Source of the DNA: Silanimonas sp044377035
Lineage (GTDB): Bacteria; Pseudomonadota; Gammaproteobacteria; Xanthomonadales; Xanthomonadaceae
DNA: 64,000 bases
NCBI RefSeq assembly: GCF_044377035.1
Contig: NZ_JBILJW010000017.1
Location: 1 to 64,000 of the forward strand
Direction of reading: 5' to 3'
Within the stretch, counting starts at the first letter, position 1. The number at the start of each line of letters is the position of its first letter. Below are positions 7,614 through 16,547 of this stretch, one piece after another. Both the position numbers and the translations under genes were made by a program. The notes beneath the pieces were generated by a model. The model was not told where the DNA came from. It was given only the letters and a program-made list of their open reading frames with translations, and did no database searches.

Positions 7614-8744
7614 ATGAGCAGCATCGATTTCACCTCGTTCCTCAAGCTGATGGCGCACAAGAAGGCGTCCGACCTGTTCATCACGGCCGGCGTCCCGCCG
7701 TCCATGAAGCTGCACGGCAAGCTGGTGCCGATCACCCAGGAGCCGCTCACGCCCACGCAGAGCCGCGACCTGGTGCTGAACGTGATGAACCCCTCGCAGC
7801 GCGAGGAGTTCGAGAAGACCCACGAGTGCAACTTCGCCATCGGCCTCGCCGGCGTCGGCCGCTTCCGCGTGTCGTGCTTCTACCAGCGCAATCAGGTCGG
7901 CATGGTGTTGCGCCGGATCGAGACCAAGATCCCGACCATCGACGAGCTCAACCTGCCGGCGGTGATCAAGACGCTGGCCATGACCAAGCGCGGCCTGATC
8001 ATCTTCGTCGGCGCCACGGGTACGGGTAAGTCGACGTCGCTGGCGGCGATGATCGGCTACCGCAATATCAACTCCTCGGGCCACATCATCACCATCGAGG
8101 ACCCGATCGAGTTCGTGCACAAGCACGAGGGCTGCATCGTCACCCAGCGCGAGGTCGGCATCGACACCGACAGCTGGGAGGCGGCGCTGAAGAACACCCT
8201 GCGCCAGGCGCCCGACGTCATCATGATCGGCGAGGTGCGCACCCGCGAGGGCATGGACCACGCCATCGCCTTCGCCGAAACCGGCCACTTGGTGCTGTGC
8301 ACGCTGCACGCGAACAACTCGAACCAGGCGATGGACCGCATCATCAACTTCTTCCCGGAAGAGCGGCGCAACCAGCTGCTGATGGACCTGTCGCTCAACC
8401 TGAAGGGCATCGTGGCCCAGCAGCTGATCCCGACGCCGGACGGCAAGGGTCGTCGCTGCGCGATGGAGATCCTGCTCGGCACGCCGCTGGTGCAGGACTA
8501 CATCCGCGACGGCGAGATCCACAAGCTGAAGGACGTGATGAAGGAGTCCACCCAGCTGGGCATGAAGACCTTCGACCAGGCGCTGTTCGAGCTCTACCAG
8601 TCCGGCGAGATCACCTACGAAGACGCGCTGCGTTACGCCGACTCGGCCAACGAGGTGCGCCTCAAGATCAAGCTCGCGCAGGGCGGCGACGCCCGCACGC
8701 TGTCGGCGGGCCTGGACGGCGTGGAAGTCTCGAAAGTCGAGTAA
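7614..8744 (+). CDS. pilU: Type IV pilus accessory retraction ATPase PilU
   Basis: The 376-residue PilT paralogue helps PilT retract pili under load. It has Walker A G-A-T-G-T-G-K-S-T (133-141), I-T-I-E-D-P-I-E-F-V-H, M-I-G-E-V-R-T-R-E as Walker B, A-E-T-G-H-L-V-L-C-T-L-H, and a longer C-terminus that ends in an acidic/hydrophilic tail. It lacks the AIRNLIRE motif of PilT, as PilU proteins do. It is the second gene of a pilTU unit, with the strong Shine-Dalgarno-like ggagcccccca just before ATG 7614. Confidence 0.96.
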   Translation: MSSIDFTSFLKLMAHKKASDLFITAGVPPSMKLHGKLVPITQEPLTPTQSRDLVLNVMNPSQREEFEKTHECNFAIGLAGVGRFRVSCFYQRNQVGMVLRRIETKIPTIDELNLPAVIKTLAMTKRGLIIFVGATGTGKSTSLAAMIGYRNINSSGHIITIEDPIEFVHKHEGCIVTQREVGIDTDSWEAALKNTLRQAPDVIMIGEVRTREGMDHAIAFAETGHLVLCTLHANNSNQAMDRIINFFPEERRNQLLMDLSLNLKGIVAQQLIPTPDGKGRRCAMEILLGTPLVQDYIRDGEIHKLKDVMKESTQLGMKTFDQALFELYQSGEITYEDALRYADSANEVRLKIKLAQGGDARTLSAGLDGVEVSKVE

Positions 8745-8767
8745 TCGCCTCGCCGGCAACAAGGGAA

Positions 8768-8789
8768 CGGGCCACCCCCCGATGGCCCG
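8768..8789 (+). terminator. Hairpin downstream of pilU
   Basis: The sequence cgggcca (8768-8774) and tggcccg (8783-8789) form a 7-bp GC stem with an 8-nt loop about 25 bp after the pilU stop. No T-run follows, so it may be a pause or 3'-end protection structure rather than a classical terminator. Confidence 0.35.
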
Positions 8790-8804
8790 GATGCAAGGGC
8801 GTGC

Positions 8805-9620
8805 ATGTACCTCCATCGCTGGTTTTCACGGGCCGGTCGGCTCCTCGATCGCCTTCCGCCGTTCACCTGGATCAACCGCGCGGTCTACCGCCGCGCGTTC
8901 GCACGGAACCGCCACGAGAACCTCTTCCTCGGGCGCTATGCGAGCTTCGCCGAGGCCGCTGCCGCCGCCCCGCCGGTCAAGCCGGTCGGTTACGACAATG
9001 CCGATTCGGTCGCGCTCTATGGCGACGAACTGCGGCCGCGTGATTACCCGGCGGTGTTCTGGATCGATCGCCTCGTGCGCGCGGGCGCCCGCCGCGTCTT
9101 CGACCTCGGCGGCTACACGGGCATCAAGCACTATGGTTTCGCCCGCCTGATCGATTACCCGGCCGACCTCGTCTGGACCGTTGGCGACGTGCCGGCCGTC
9201 GTCGAGGCGGGGCGTCGCGTGGCGGCCGAGCGCGGCATCGAAGCACGCCTGAGATTCACCGCCGACCTCTCTGCCGTCGCCGAGGCCGACCTGCTGTTCG
9301 CCTCGGGCAGCGTGCAGTTCCTCGAGGAGTCGCCCGGCGCGCTGCTGTCGCGCACCGGGGCTCGGCCGCGCTGGATCCTGCTGAACACCTCGGCCATCCA
9401 TCCGAAGCACTCGTACATCACGCTCAACAGCATCGGGACCGCGTCTTGCCCCTACCGCGTGCAGTCGCGCGATGCGTTGGTGGCCGAGCTCGAGGCGCTG
9501 GGCTACCGGCTGCTCGACGAATGGCGCAACCCCGGCAAGGGCATCACCGTGCCCTTCCACCCGGAACTGGACCTCGAGGAATACCGCGGCTTCTGCTTCG
9601 AGCGCGTCGCTTCGGCCTGA
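8805..9620 (+). CDS. TIGR04325-family methyltransferase
   Basis: The 271-residue protein has a basic N-terminal segment followed by a Rossmann methyltransferase fold. Motif I is R-V-F-D-L-G-G-Y-T-G-I-K-H-Y, with G-D-V-P-A-V-V-E-A-G as the acidic ribose-binding strand, then L-L-F-A-S-G-S-V-Q-F-L-E and W-I-L-L-N-T-S-A-I-H. This pattern matches the TIGR04325 family, putative SAM-dependent methyltransferases often found in polysaccharide clusters. Here it stands alone between pilU and a convergent lipoprotein gene, so its substrate is unknown. The stop is 2 bp from the neighbouring gene's stop. Confidence 0.8.
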   Translation: MYLHRWFSRAGRLLDRLPPFTWINRAVYRRAFARNRHENLFLGRYASFAEAAAAAPPVKPVGYDNADSVALYGDELRPRDYPAVFWIDRLVRAGARRVFDLGGYTGIKHYGFARLIDYPADLVWTVGDVPAVVEAGRRVAAERGIEARLRFTADLSAVAEADLLFASGSVQFLEESPGALLSRTGARPRWILLNTSAIHPKHSYITLNSIGTASCPYRVQSRDALVAELEALGYRLLDEWRNPGKGITVPFHPELDLEEYRGFCFERVASA

Positions 9621-9621
9621 T

Positions 9622-10380
9622 TCAGCCGCCGGCCTGGTAGCGACCGATGTCGAAGCCGCCCACCTCGAACTCGATCGGGTCGGCGCGGCCGTCCACCGGC
9701 GCGATGCGCACGCGGGTGGCGGCGTCGAGCGCACGGATGAAGCCGGCATCGTCCTTGATGAACAGCGCCGGCCGCGTGCCGGTGCTCGAGGCTTCGCCGG
9801 CGAAGCGCTTCGGCGGGGCCTCGTCCAGCGTGATGTTGAACGCGCAGGGGCGGCCGCACTCGAACGCGCCGTCCTCGATGACGAGGTAGACGCTCTGGCC
9901 CCAGCGCGGATCGTCGCGCAGCACCAGTTGCACGGTCGGGACGACGGCGAAACTGGCGGGGTCGTCCGCGTCGGGACGCCGGTTGCGCATCGAGGCGGCT
10001 TTCTGCGGGTCGGATTCCCCGGCGATGGGCGTCGACACGTAGCTCCATAGCGCCTTCAGGCGTTCGCTCTCGACCTGCGTCTTCGCCGTCTCGCGCAGCG
10101 CGTCCAGGCCCTCCGACACTTCGGTGGCGGCGGCCGTGCCGGGGCCGTCGGCGAGGATCACCTCGGCGCTGGCGACGGCAATGCGGGCGTCGCCGCGTGC
10201 CCTGGCGTCGCGGTAGACCTGCAGGGTCGGGGCCATTGCCGCTTCGCGGGCGGCCGCGGCGGCTTCGGCGGCTGCACGCTGCTCTTCCGGGCTCGGGCCG
10301 CAGGCGGCCAGTGCCAACACGGCGGCCGCCAGCAGGGCAGGGCGGAGGCGGAGGACGGACAGGCGGGAGGGCTGGGGCAT
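9622..10380 (-). CDS. Putative lipoprotein of unknown function
   Basis: The 252-residue protein has an N-terminal basic region, a hydrophobic core and a lipobox (LALAAC, Cys about 27), so it is probably lipid-anchored. After the Cys comes an Ala/Glu-rich segment predicted as helix or short coiled coil (about residues 29-50). A beta-rich domain with F-A-V-V-P-T-V-Q-L-V-L, G-Q-S-V-Y-L-V-I-E-D-G-A-F-E-C-G and C-A-F-N-I-T-L-D follows, containing two cysteines that could form a disulfide. I do not recognise the family. It is convergent with the upstream methyltransferase and divergent from algH. Confidence 0.7.
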   Translation of the reverse strand: MPQPSRLSVLRLRPALLAAAVLALAACGPSPEEQRAAAEAAAAAREAAMAPTLQVYRDARARGDARIAVASAEVILADGPGTAAATEVSEGLDALRETAKTQVESERLKALWSYVSTPIAGESDPQKAASMRNRRPDADDPASFAVVPTVQLVLRDDPRWGQSVYLVIEDGAFECGRPCAFNITLDEAPPKRFAGEASSTGTRPALFIKDDAGFIRALDAATRVRIAPVDGRADPIEFEVGGFDIGRYQAGG

Positions 10381-10441
10381 GGGTGCGTCAGGCTGGGGCC
10401 GGCCTTCAGCTTAAGCGCACCCCCGCTCGGGGCGCACGGCC

Positions 10442-10447
10442 TACAAT
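10442..10447 (+). promoter_or_regulatory. -10 box placing the algH start at or near the ATG (possible leaderless mRNA)
   Basis: TACAAT ends 6 bp before the algH ATG at 10454, and no Shine-Dalgarno-like sequence lies between. If used, transcription would begin at or within a base or two of the start codon. There is no good -35 at normal spacing, so this is a tentative reading. Confidence 0.35.
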
Positions 10448-10453
10448 GCCGGC

Positions 10454-11014
10454 ATGCCGCTGGAAAACACGCTCTCGTCGTCGCTTCTGCTCGCCATGCC
10501 CGGTATGGACGATCCGAATTTCGCCCGCACTGCGGTGCTGGTCTGCCAGCACGACGGCGACGGGGCCATGGGCGTGGTGCTGAACCGCCGCACCGACGTG
10601 CTGCTCGGCGAGTTGTTCGAGCAGCTCGGCATCGAGGGCGCCTCGCACGAGATGATGGGCCGCCAGGTGCTGTGGGGCGGCCCGGTGCAGGTCGATCGCG
10701 GCTTCGTGCTGCACGACGACCCGCGGCCGTGGCCCTCGACCCTGCGCTTCGGCGGCTTCAGCCTCACCAGTTCGCGCGAGATCCTGCACGCCATGGCGCG
10801 CGGCGACGGCCCCGAGCGCTACCTCGTCATGGTCGGCCATGCCGGCTGGGGCGGCGAGCAGTTGGAAGGCGAACTCGCGCAGAACGCGTGGCTCACCGTG
10901 CCGGCGCCCGAGGCCATGGTCTTCGACACCGACAGCGAGCTGCTGTGGCAGGTGGCGGCGGGCCAGATCGGCGTCGACATGGCGAACATGGCCGATTACA
11001 GCGGCCACGCGTGA
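10454..11014 (+). CDS. algH: YqgE/AlgH family protein
   Basis: The 186-residue protein of the UPF0301/AlgH family shows the N-terminal S-L-L-L-A-M-P-G-M-D-D-P-N-F, V-G-L/V-L-N-R version V-V-L-N-R-R-T-D, G-G-P-V-Q-V-D-R-G-F-V-L-H and the later F-x-G-H-A-G-W-G-G-E-Q-L-E-x-E-L. Members are small cytosolic proteins named from an alginate regulator, but their biochemical role is unsettled. Close linkage to ruvX, 13 bp downstream here, is a conserved proteobacterial arrangement. The Met codon at 10454 matches the family start. Confidence 0.93.
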   Translation: MPLENTLSSSLLLAMPGMDDPNFARTAVLVCQHDGDGAMGVVLNRRTDVLLGELFEQLGIEGASHEMMGRQVLWGGPVQVDRGFVLHDDPRPWPSTLRFGGFSLTSSREILHAMARGDGPERYLVMVGHAGWGGEQLEGELAQNAWLTVPAPEAMVFDTDSELLWQVAAGQIGVDMANMADYSGHA

Positions 11015-11027
11015 GCGGCGCTCGCGC

Positions 11028-11471
11028 ATGAGCCTCGGTGCGGTGCTCGGCTTCGACGTCGGCGCGAAGCGCATCGGCGTCGCCGTCGGCAACGGCATCA
11101 CCGGCACCGCCAGCGAACTCGGGCTGATCGAGGTGCGCGACGGCATCCCGGATTGGGCGCGCTTCGAGAAGCTGTTGAAGGAGTGGGCTCCGGTGCAGCT
11201 GATCGTCGGCGACCCGCTCACCTTCGATGACGACGACCCCGACCCGCCAGCCCGCCAGCGCGCTCGCGGCTTCGCCCGTGCCGCTGCCAAGCGCAGCGGG
11301 CTGCCGGTGGTGATGGTGGACGAACGCCGCAGTTCGAAGGAGGCCGCCCGCCGCTTCGCCGACCAGCGCCGCGCCGGCATCAAGCGCCGCAGCCACGCCG
11401 AAGAGATCGACGCTCTCGCCGCCGTGGTGATCGTCGAGCGATGGCTCGCCGGCGGCAACGACCCGACCTGA
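11028..11471 (+). CDS. ruvX: Holliday junction resolvase-like RuvX/YqgF
   Basis: The 147-residue RNase H-fold protein begins L-G-F-D-V-G-A-K-R-I-G-V-A-V-G, with the first catalytic Asp. It continues L-I-V-G-D-P-L, V-V-M-V-D-E-R-R-S-S-K-E-A and H-A-E-E-I-D-A-L-A-A, carrying the other acidic residues. YqgF proteins act in pre-16S rRNA 5'-end maturation and have been proposed as junction resolvases. The start at 11028 gives the family-standard N-terminus 13 bp after algH. Translation is probably coupled with algH. Confidence 0.93.
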   Translation: MSLGAVLGFDVGAKRIGVAVGNGITGTASELGLIEVRDGIPDWARFEKLLKEWAPVQLIVGDPLTFDDDDPDPPARQRARGFARAAAKRSGLPVVMVDERRSSKEAARRFADQRRAGIKRRSHAEEIDALAAVVIVERWLAGGNDPT

Positions 11472-11502
11472 CCCGACTATTTCCCGAACCGATCCCGCCG
11501 CC

Positions 11503-12435
11503 ATGACGACCGAACGCCTGCGCCACCTGCTCACCCTCGACGGCCTCGGCGGCGACCGCCTCGACGCCCTGCTCGACACCGCCGAGGCCCTGCACCCCAA
11601 TGCCCTCGGTGGCACGGCGCTCCGCCACGTGCTGGCCGGTCGGACGGTGTGCAACCTGTTCTTCGAGAACTCGACGCGCACGCGCAGCAGCTTCCAGCTG
11701 GCAGCGCAGCGCCTCGGCGCCGACGTGCTGAATTTCGACATCAGCGCTTCGTCGGTGAAGAAGGGCGAGAGCGCGCTCGACACGCTGCGGACGCTCGAGG
11801 CGATGGGCATCGATGCCTTCGTCGTGCGCCACGCCGAGAACGGCGCCGTCGCGGCGCTGGCTGCGGGCGCGAAGCCGACGACCTCGCTGTTGAACGCCGG
11901 CGATGGCCGCAGCGCGCACCCCACGCAGGGCCTGCTCGACATGCTGACGATCCGCCAGCGCAAGGGTCGCGATTTCGGCGGCCTCTCGGTGCTGATCGTC
12001 GGTGACGTGCTGCATTCGCGCGTGGCGCGCTCCGACCTTCATGCCCTGCGCCAGCTCGGCTGCCGCGACATCCGCGTCTGCGGCCCGGCCAGCCTGCTGC
12101 CCGGCTCGAACATCACCGCCGGCTGCACGGTCGGCCAGAACCTCGACGCGATGGTCGAAGGCGCCGACGTGGTGATGATGCTGCGCCTGCAGCGCGAGCG
12201 CATGGAGGAGGGCCTGGTGCCCTCGCTCGACCAGTACTTCCGCGAGTACGGCCTGACGCCGGCGCGTCTGGCGCGCGCCAAGCCGGATGCGATCGTCATG
12301 CATCCCGGCCCGATGAACCGCGGCGTCGAGATCGCCGACGCCGTGGCCGACGGCCCGCAGTCGGTGATCCTCGACCAAGTCGCGAACGGCGTCGCGGTGC
12401 GGATGGCGGTGCTCAAGCACCTGCTCGGCGGCTGA
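11503..12435 (+). CDS. pyrB: Aspartate carbamoyltransferase catalytic subunit
   Basis: The 310-residue ATCase makes carbamoyl-aspartate, the first committed step of pyrimidine synthesis. The carbamoyl-phosphate loop F-F-E-N-S-T-R-T-R-S-S-F, the S-x-x-K-G-E loop (S-S-V-K-K-G-E-S), H-P-T-Q-G-L-L-D and M-H-P-G-P-M-N-R-G-V are all present. Length fits a catalytic chain without the extended N-terminus of Pseudomonas-type enzymes. In pseudomonads algH-ruvX is followed by pyrR-pyrB-pyrC'. Here pyrR and pyrC' are missing and pyrB ends the unit. Confidence 0.96.
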   Translation: MTTERLRHLLTLDGLGGDRLDALLDTAEALHPNALGGTALRHVLAGRTVCNLFFENSTRTRSSFQLAAQRLGADVLNFDISASSVKKGESALDTLRTLEAMGIDAFVVRHAENGAVAALAAGAKPTTSLLNAGDGRSAHPTQGLLDMLTIRQRKGRDFGGLSVLIVGDVLHSRVARSDLHALRQLGCRDIRVCGPASLLPGSNITAGCTVGQNLDAMVEGADVVMMLRLQRERMEEGLVPSLDQYFREYGLTPARLARAKPDAIVMHPGPMNRGVEIADAVADGPQSVILDQVANGVAVRMAVLKHLLGG

Positions 12436-12444
12436 CCCGCCGCG

Positions 12445-14412
12445 TCACGGTGCCGGCAGGTGCCGGCGCAGGAAGGTGAGGAGCCGCGTGGCGCGATCGC
12501 GCCGGTTTTCGAGCGCGTAGAACCCGTGGCCTTCGCCCTCGTACACCTTCATGTCGACGGCCACGCCCTTCGCGCGGAGCGCTTCGGCGAACGCGGTCGT
12601 CTGCGACGGCGGCGTGCGCTGGTCGAGCGCGCCGGCATGCAACAGCACCGGGTCGGCGATGTCGGCCACGCGGCGGATCGGCGAGATCGCGGCGCGATCG
12701 ACGTCGCCGATCGAGTTGCCCACGGCCTCGCGTGCCCGACGGTAGCGACCGACGTCGGCGGATTCCTCCCAGGTGGTGAGGTCGTAGAGCCCAACCTCGC
12801 CGACGCCGCAGGCGAACATCTCCGGGTCGTTGGCGAGGGCCAGCATCGACGCATAGGCGCCGTAGCTGCCACCGACGGCGCACCATCGGCCCGCCGCGCC
12901 GTGGCCCTCGCGGTTCGCCCACGCGACCGCGTCTTCGAGATCACGCTGCATGGCGGCGCCCCATTGGCCGCGGCCGGCTTCGAGAAAGGCGGCGCCGCGG
13001 CCGGAAGAGCCGCGGAAGTTCACTTGCAGCACCCCGTAGCCGGCCTTCGCGAGCAGCTGCACCGTATCGTCGAACAAGCCCTCGTCGCGGACGCCGATGG
13101 GACCGCCGTGCGGCATCAGCACCATCGGTACCGGGCCCTCGGCCGCGCCGATCGGGCGCGTCAGGAAACCATGCAGTTCGAGGCCATCGCGGGCCTTGAA
13201 CTGGATCGGCACCGACGGAACCAGTTCGGAGGCCTCGACGCCGTCGAGCAGGGCGGCGATGCGCTCGAGGCGCTTCGTCGCCGGGTTCCACAGGTGGAAG
13301 GTGCCCGGATCGCGGTCGGAGTACGAGGTGATCAGTCGGATGTCGTCGGGGCCGGACGCCGGGCCGACGTCGATGGCTTTCCCGGCCAGCAGCGAGGCCA
13401 GCGCGCGATGCACGGCAGCGACCTCGTCGCCATTGTCGAAGAAGACGCTGGTGCGATCGCCCCCGACCGGGCGCACGCCGATCGGCGTGCCGTCGCCTGT
13501 GCGATGCACGACGCCGGGATCGAACACCGGGTGTGACCAGGCGGCCTGCCATTGGCCGTCCGCGATGCCGCGCCATTCCAGCCGGCTCGGGCCGGAAGCC
13601 TGCTGGCGCTGGAACAGGATGCGCTGGCCGTCGGCCGAGAAGCCCAGGGCGTACCAGGCCTGTCCTTCGCGCTCCGCACGATGCAGCAGGGTCCATTCGG
13701 CGCTGTCGGATTCCCGGTACCAGGTCTCGTAGATGTCGTTGCCGGGCGAGCCCTGCGCGATGCGCACCTGCCCATCGGCATCCGTGACGAAGCCGGCATT
13801 CGCTACCGGCGAGCGCGCGACGCGGGTCACGCGGCCGGTGGAAAGCTCCGAACGGTGGACTTCCGGGATGGGGGCGAGGCCTTCGAAGGCCTGCAGGTGC
13901 AGAAGCACATGGTCGTCGTCCTTGGCGAGCCCGTCGAGCAGCTCGGCACCGACGCCGCGCGCATCGGTACCGCGCAGCAGGCCGCTCACCTGGCTGTTCA
14001 GTGCCGCGGCTTCACCTTCGCGGAGGTCGAGCCGGTAGAGGATGCCCGTGGGCATCGGGGCCTCGTACTTGTCGAAGCGCTTGAGCAGCCGGGCCAGCAC
14101 CACGTGCGGCGACACCCAGACCGGATCGACGACATGGGTGTCCTCGCCGAAGCCCATGTGGGCAGCGATGCCGCCGTCGGCGCGGCGCAGCACCACGATG
14201 ATCGTCTTGTCGCCCTGGGCCATCTGCAGCGCGAGGTGCGCGCCGTCGGGTGACAGCGCCACGTCGCCGATGCGGGGTTCGACCACCAGTTGCTGCACGA
14301 GGTCTTCGATGCGGTGGCTCGAAGGCGTCGGCGCGGCGCTGGATGGCGAAACCGCGCCGGCAAGCAGGGCAGTGGCCAGCATCAGCGCGGTGGGCGCGGC
14401 GATCCGTCGCAT
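12445..14412 (-). CDS. Secreted S9-family peptidase (prolyl oligopeptidase-like)
   Basis: The 655-residue protein has a signal peptide (S-S-A-A-P cleavage near 27), a seven-bladed beta-propeller-like region (I-G-D-V-A-L-S-P-D-G-A-H-L-A-L and G-F-S-A-D-G-Q-R-I-L repeats, about 35-400) and a C-terminal alpha/beta-hydrolase domain. The visible catalytic triad is Ser516 in G-G-S-Y-G-A-Y, Asp597 in L-D-Q-R-T-P-P and His629 in G-E-G-H-G-F-Y. It probably cleaves oligopeptides in the periplasm, like acylaminoacyl/dipeptidyl peptidases that are abundant in xanthomonads. It is convergent with pyrB, the two stops being 9 bp apart. Confidence 0.92.
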   Translation of the reverse strand: MRRIAAPTALMLATALLAGAVSPSSAAPTPSSHRIEDLVQQLVVEPRIGDVALSPDGAHLALQMAQGDKTIIVVLRRADGGIAAHMGFGEDTHVVDPVWVSPHVVLARLLKRFDKYEAPMPTGILYRLDLREGEAAALNSQVSGLLRGTDARGVGAELLDGLAKDDDHVLLHLQAFEGLAPIPEVHRSELSTGRVTRVARSPVANAGFVTDADGQVRIAQGSPGNDIYETWYRESDSAEWTLLHRAEREGQAWYALGFSADGQRILFQRQQASGPSRLEWRGIADGQWQAAWSHPVFDPGVVHRTGDGTPIGVRPVGGDRTSVFFDNGDEVAAVHRALASLLAGKAIDVGPASGPDDIRLITSYSDRDPGTFHLWNPATKRLERIAALLDGVEASELVPSVPIQFKARDGLELHGFLTRPIGAAEGPVPMVLMPHGGPIGVRDEGLFDDTVQLLAKAGYGVLQVNFRGSSGRGAAFLEAGRGQWGAAMQRDLEDAVAWANREGHGAAGRWCAVGGSYGAYASMLALANDPEMFACGVGEVGLYDLTTWEESADVGRYRRAREAVGNSIGDVDRAAISPIRRVADIADPVLLHAGALDQRTPPSQTTAFAEALRAKGVAVDMKVYEGEGHGFYALENRRDRATRLLTFLRRHLPAP

Positions 14413-14484
14413 GTCGGGGGTCCTTCGGGGGCGGTGTCGGGGAAGCCAAGCGTCCCGATTCGGGCCGCCCGGTGCAAGCGCCCG

Positions 14485-15183
14485 TCAGCGCGCGAGCACG
14501 TCCGCCTGTGGCGTGCCGTCCATCGGCTCCAGCGTGGTCTCCGCGACGGCCAGGCCTTCGGCATCGAGCCGGTAGCGGATCACGCGGACGAAGCCCGCGC
14601 TTGGGCTCGCGTTGTCGTCGTCGTCGCGGTACAGCGGGAAGCTGCGGACCAAGGCATCGCCCTGCACGCCGAACTGGTCGCGGCCGCGCCATCCGATGGC
14701 CGCCTCGTCGTCGAGGGTCGGCGCCTGGATCGCCGTGGCGCCACCGGCGGCGTCGAAGCGCCATCCGCGCACGTCCCCTTCGGCCGAGCTCCCGCCGCTG
14801 CGCGTCCAGAGCAGCAGTTCGGGCGCGGAATCGCCGTCGAGGTCGGTGGCGAAGGCCTCGGCGAGGCCGCCGACCACGTCGAGCCGAAGGCGCTGCGGGG
14901 CGGCGCCGACCGTGGCGGTGAGCACCAGCACGTCGATGCGCGTGGCATCGCCGACGGTGGCGGTATCGAGATCGAACTGCCAGCCCGAACCGGACAGGCG
15001 AAGGCTGCGGATGACCGGTGTGTCCGCCGCTGGCGTGCCCGTGGGTTCCGCCTCGATGGCCGTAGGCGGGATGTGCGGCGTGGCCGCAGGGGTAGGTGGC
15101 GCGGGATCTCGGCCGTTTTCGCCGCATCCCGCCAGGGTCGCCGTGGCGACGAGCAGCAGTGCGAGGCGGCCCGGCGCGCGCAT
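14485..15183 (-). CDS. Putative lipoprotein with VCBS-like Asp-rich segments
   Basis: The 232-residue protein has a clear lipoprotein signal (L-V-A-T-A-T-L-A-G-C, Cys about 20), a Pro/Ala/Thr-rich linker (about 25-55), and then a beta-rich domain with F-A-T-D-L-D-G-D-S-A-P-E-L-L-L-W. That is an Asp-x-Asp-x-Asp calcium-type loop resembling FG-GAP/VCBS repeats. I do not recognise a named family. The ATG at 15183 lies 2 bp beyond the mgtE stop in the same direction, so it is probably translated from the mgtE transcript. Confidence 0.75.
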   Translation of the reverse strand: MRAPGRLALLLVATATLAGCGENGRDPAPPTPAATPHIPPTAIEAEPTGTPAADTPVIRSLRLSGSGWQFDLDTATVGDATRIDVLVLTATVGAAPQRLRLDVVGGLAEAFATDLDGDSAPELLLWTRSGGSSAEGDVRGWRFDAAGGATAIQAPTLDDEAAIGWRGRDQFGVQGDALVRSFPLYRDDDDNASPSAGFVRVIRYRLDAEGLAVAETTLEPMDGTPQADVLAR

Positions 15184-15185
15184 CG

Positions 15186-16547
15186 TCAGTGCATCAGGAA
15201 GACGGTGGCGAGGCCGAGGAAGGCGAAGAAACCCATCACGTCGGTCACGGTGGTGAGGATTACGCCGCCGCCGACCGCCGGATCGACGTTGAAGCGGCGC
15301 AGCAGCATCGGCACCAGCACGCCCGCGCAGGCCGCGAAGCCGAGGTTGATCACCATCGCGGCGAAGATCACCGCGGCGATGCCCGGGCTGCGGAACCACG
15401 CCAGCGTCACCGTGGCGACGACGAGGCCGAGCAGCACGCCGTTCATCAGCGCGATGCGGATCTCCTTCCAGACCAGCGTGCGCAGGTTGGCGGCGGAGAC
15501 CTGGCCCAGGGCGAGGCCGCGCACCATCAGGGCCAGCACCTGCGTGCCGGCGTTGCCGCCCATGCCCGCGACGATGGGCATCAGCACCGCGAGGGCAACC
15601 ACTTCCGCCAGCGTGGCCTGGAAGCGGCCCACGACGCTGGCGGCCAGGAAGGCGGTGCCGAGGTTGATGCTCAGCCACAGGAAGCGGCCGCGGAAGGCGC
15701 GCAGCACCGGGCTGAACAGGCTCTCGTCCTCGCTGACGCCGGCCGCGGAGAGCACCTGGTAGTCGGCCTGCTCGCGGATGATGTCGACGACGTCGTCGAT
15801 GGTGATGCGGCCGAGCAGCACGTTGTTGTCGTCCACCACCGGCGCCGAGATCCAGTCGTGGTCGGAGAACTGCCTTGCCACCTCGTCGGAAAGGGTGTCG
15901 ACGGCGATGGCGGGCTGCTCGCCATCCATCAGCGTGTTGATCGGCGTCGTTGGTTCGTGCGTGAGCAACTGGGCCAGCGCGATGCGGCCGAGGTACTGGT
16001 GGCGGCGGCTGACGACGTAGAGGTGGTCGGTGTTCTCGGGCAGTTCGCCGCGCAGGCGCAGGAAGCGCAGCACCACGTCGACGCTGACGTCGGCGCGCAC
16101 CGTCACCACGTCCGGGTTCATCAGGCGCCCGGCGCTGTCCTCGGGATACGACAGCACCTGTTCGAGGCGCTCGCGGTTCTCGCGGTCCATCGACTTCAGC
16201 ACCTCGTCGATGACCGTGTCGGGCAGGTCCTCCATCAGCTCGGCGAGGTCGTCGATGTCGAGGTCCTCGACCGCGGCGACGAGCTCGTCGGCGTCCATCG
16301 CCGCGATCAGGCCCTCGCGGACCTCGTCGTCGACGTGCAGCAGCACTTCGCCGTCGTCTTCCGGATCGACGAGGCCCCAGACCACGTCGCGCTTGGCCGG
16401 CGGCAGCGATTCGAGCAGGTTGCCGATCTCGGCCGCCGACAGCGAGTTCACCAACCGGCGCACGGGCCCGAGCCGCCCGCTGTCGAGGGACTCCGACAGC
16501 ATGCGCAGCTGGTGGGCGGTGCGTTCGTGGCGGGCGGCGTCGACCAT
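15186..16547 (-). CDS. mgtE: Magnesium transporter MgtE
   Basis: The 453-residue Mg2+ channel/transporter has an N-terminal superhelical domain rich in acidic residues (about 20-130), two CBS domains (about 135-255; M-N-P-D-V-V-T-V and P-I-N-T-L-M) and five C-terminal membrane helices. The pore signature M-P-I-V-A-G-M-G-G-N-A-G-T-Q lies near residue 320. The N and CBS domains gate the pore by sensing cytoplasmic Mg2+. mgtE next to the PTS cluster is a xanthomonad arrangement. Reverse-strand CATAAT at 16577-16582 could be its -10 box. Confidence 0.95.
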   Translation of the reverse strand: MVDAARHERTAHQLRMLSESLDSGRLGPVRRLVNSLSAAEIGNLLESLPPAKRDVVWGLVDPEDDGEVLLHVDDEVREGLIAAMDADELVAAVEDLDIDDLAELMEDLPDTVIDEVLKSMDRENRERLEQVLSYPEDSAGRLMNPDVVTVRADVSVDVVLRFLRLRGELPENTDHLYVVSRRHQYLGRIALAQLLTHEPTTPINTLMDGEQPAIAVDTLSDEVARQFSDHDWISAPVVDDNNVLLGRITIDDVVDIIREQADYQVLSAAGVSEDESLFSPVLRAFRGRFLWLSINLGTAFLAASVVGRFQATLAEVVALAVLMPIVAGMGGNAGTQVLALMVRGLALGQVSAANLRTLVWKEIRIALMNGVLLGLVVATVTLAWFRSPGIAAVIFAAMVINLGFAACAGVLVPMLLRRFNVDPAVGGGVILTTVTDVMGFFAFLGLATVFLMH

